Source: a bacterium YEK0313
GTDB lineage: Bacteria; Pseudomonadota; Alphaproteobacteria; Rhizobiales; Phreatobacteraceae
NCBI GenBank assembly: GCA_000751295.2
Contig: CCMO02000001.1
Coordinates: forward strand, 4,368,615-4,432,614
Direction: 5' to 3'
Length of the DNA: 64,000 bases
Shown: positions 62,538 to 64,000 of the stretch, piece after piece
Layout of the letters: every line of letters starts with the position of its first letter
Numbering within the stretch: the first letter of the stretch is position 1
Notes under the pieces: model-generated
What the model saw: only the letters and a program-made list of their open reading frames with translations
What the model was told of the DNA's origin: nothing
The model's database searches: none
Program-made: the position numbers and the translations under genes

Positions 62538-62682
62538 GCCCTCACTCTTCTTGATGCGCGCGGCCCGGGCTGCCGTCGTCCGCATGCAGGCATCGAAGCA
62601 TGTCTCGCGCGCGCGTCCGTAACCAAGGCTTAAGGCCGTGCCCCCTACCCTCCGCGCCAGCAATGACCAGGAAGGTTCGGCC

Positions 62683-63099
62683 ATGGCCGTCATCGGTGGA
62701 CGCGGCTTCTACGATCTGACGCCCTACCAGCAGTCGCAGGTCTGGAGCGGCAAGCGCGCCGCCGCCATCGGCGAAGCCATGGGCAATACCGCCCAGCTCC
62801 TCAATTCGCTCGGCGGCCAGCCGAACTCGGTCGCTTCCGTGCTGGCGGGCGCCGGCGGCGGCGGCTCGCTCAACGCCATTCTCGGCGGCAACACCGATAC
62901 GACCGCGGCGCAGAACGCCAATGCCCTGTTCGGCGGCGGCCTCGGCGGCTCGCCCGAGGAAGCGCTGCAGAACGCCGTGACCGGCGGCAAGAGCAATGCG
63001 GCGATCGCCGAAGAGAACCTGATGGCCCAGATCATCAAGCGTCGCCAGGCCAAGGAAGCCGAAGCCAAGGCCGGCTCGAAGGTCAATACCATCGCCTGA
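62683..63099 (+). CDS. hypothetical protein divergent from flagellin
   Basis: 138 residues from the ATG at 62683, which has AGGAAGG in front. Gly-, Asn- and Ala-rich, with helical ends (YQQSQVWSGKRAAAIGEAMG and EENLMAQIIKRRQAKEAEAKAG). I do not recognise it. It lacks a signal peptide. Position beside flagellin with a shared CtrA-type box suggests a flagellum link, but no homology supports it. Confidence 0.6.
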   Translation: MAVIGGRGFYDLTPYQQSQVWSGKRAAAIGEAMGNTAQLLNSLGGQPNSVASVLAGAGGGGSLNAILGGNTDTTAAQNANALFGGGLGGSPEEALQNAVTGGKSNAAIAEENLMAQIIKRRQAKEAEAKAGSKVNTIA

Positions 63100-63323
63100 C
63101 CGGCAAGGGGCGCGATCGGGTGTCCGGACCGCGCATCGCGCCTTGGCGTGTGTTCGCGCGCGCTGTCTGGCATCGGCGCCGTTGCGGGCTCGCCTGACCT
63201 TGATGCAAAGAGCCGCTTCTTGATTTGAGCGGCCTATTCGGCCATTGCGAAACGCATCGTCTCACATCGCAACCAGCCGATCTGCTGCCTGACGACCCGG
63301 CGGCGCCCATTCCGGAGCCCAGC

Positions 63324-63605
63324 ATGCTGCGCCTGCGCGCCGTTCTCTTCGCCGTGATCTTTGCCGGCTCGATCGTGCTTCTCAGCCTCTACGGCCCGGG
63401 GCTCGGCATATCCCGCACCGTCGGCACCTATGCCTGGGCCGCCCTGATGGTGCTCCTCTCCGTCGCGATCTTCGGCCCGCCCATGGCGCGCGTGCTGGGC
63501 TGGCGGCAGACCGCCTTCGTCTTCGCCGCGATCGTCGGCATGGGCGTCGGCCTGTTTCTCTACCTTGTCTTCGTGAGCCTGCCCGCCTTGAACGCCCGGC
63601 CCTGA
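63324..63605 (+). CDS. small hypothetical membrane protein
   Basis: 93 residues with three membrane helices (LRAVLFAVIFAGSIVLLSLYG, YAWAALMVLLSVAIFG, TAFVFAAIVGMGVGLFLYLVFVSL). No known family is apparent. Start at MLRLRAV; the preceding open frame lacks signs of coding. Confidence 0.55.
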   Translation: MLRLRAVLFAVIFAGSIVLLSLYGPGLGISRTVGTYAWAALMVLLSVAIFGPPMARVLGWRQTAFVFAAIVGMGVGLFLYLVFVSLPALNARP

Positions 63606-63617
63606 GCGCCCCGGCCG

Positions 63618-64000
63618 TCAGCGCCGCCGGCGCGCCTCGGCCTCCCGCGCCCGCATCTCCTCGGTCCGCGCGGCGAGCGTGTTCAGTCCGAGCGCCGCCC
63701 GCCGCGTGTCGACCCCGGCGGCATCCTCGATCGGACAGGGCACGGGCCAGCCGTCCGCGTCAGGCTGGAACTGCGTGCCGTAGACCTGAGGCCGGCCGGA
63801 CAGGGTCCTCAGCCGGTCCTGCAGGAAGGCAAGCTGCCAGCCGGGCACGGTTCCCGCCGCCACCGCCCGTTCGACCAGATCGGCGCAGCGCTGCATGAAG
63901 GCGAGATCGAAGACCGCATGCTGCGCCACCAGCCAGGCAGCCTCCGCCCCTTCTCCCCCGCGATCGTCCGGTCCGGCCAGCCATGCCGGTCGATGATGTC
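63618..64000 (-). CDS. DUF6624-like protein, partial and frameshifted
   Basis: The 5' end lies beyond the window. From the right edge the frame reads DIIDRHGWPDRTIAGEKG, then sense shifts to AEAAWLVAQHAVFDLAFMQRC...LAFLQDRLRTLSGRPQVYGTQF, a pattern I recognise from DUF6624 proteins. A single missing G in the run at 63947-63950 explains the shift. Function unknown. It converges on the small membrane protein. Confidence 0.6.
   Translation of the reverse strand, partial: HHRPAWLAGPDDRGGEGAEAAWLVAQHAVFDLAFMQRCADLVERAVAAGTVPGWQLAFLQDRLRTLSGRPQVYGTQFQPDADGWPVPCPIEDAAGVDTRRAALGLNTLAARTEEMRAREAEARRRR

Overview
The window is high-GC DNA from an alphaproteobacterium, most likely Hyphomicrobiales (Rhizobiales). 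The lineage is suggested by CckA, FliX, MotE, a DUF6468 protein, a Cys-poor DksA, CtrA-type boxes (TTAA-N7-TTAAC), EcfG-type stress promoters (GGAAC-N16/17-CGTT) and sigma-54-type promoters at flagellar genes. I cannot name the genus.

Layout. Bases 1-2050 hold a universal stress protein and a small membrane protein, each behind an EcfG-like promoter. At 2052-4718 lies the cell-cycle kinase cckA, followed by a luciferase-like monooxygenase. Bases 6244-10280 form a small regulon: an Rrf2 regulator, a three-gene minus-strand set (AhpD-like, NmrA-like, MscS-like) and a LysR gene, with GGATA-N5-TATCC palindromes at two promoters. An EamA transporter follows. Bases 11554-16778 hold five genes with overlapping stop and start codons: GNAT, ThiF/E1-like, membrane protein, YghO-like GNAT and Acg-type nitroreductase. 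This is my best candidate for an uncharacterised system. A diheme cytochrome closes the section.

From 18619 to 63099 the window is mainly a flagellar region in several blocks: flgB-flgC-fliE-fliQ-fliR-flhB; fliO-fliP; fliL-fliM-DUF6468-motE; flgF-flgG-flgA-flgH; fliX and dksA; flgI-flgJ-flgN-flaG; and a flagellin. CtrA-like boxes lie before flgB, fliO, fliL, fliX and the flagellin. Sigma-54-like GG-N10-GC promoters lie before flgF and flgI. Metabolic and stress genes are interleaved: metallo-hydrolase, DHFR-like reductase, LysE exporter, ClpP, ArsR-SRPBCC pair, short hibernation factor and an FMN glutamate-synthase-like protein.

Between flaG and the flagellin sits an 11.8 kb module: a type I secretion adaptor and ABC transporter on the minus strand, and a divergent 2,818-residue protein with seven 100-residue cadherin-like repeats, a long RTX region and a type I secretion C-terminus. 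It looks like a secreted or surface adhesin with its own exporter.

Three reading frames (fliO, a large TPR protein, and a DUF6624 gene at the right edge) are each broken by one small indel in a G/C run. Sequencing error is the simplest explanation, but this needs read-level checking. A family of imperfect inverted repeats (arm consensus close to ATTCGCCATTCGCCACTCGC) fills three gaps between convergent genes.
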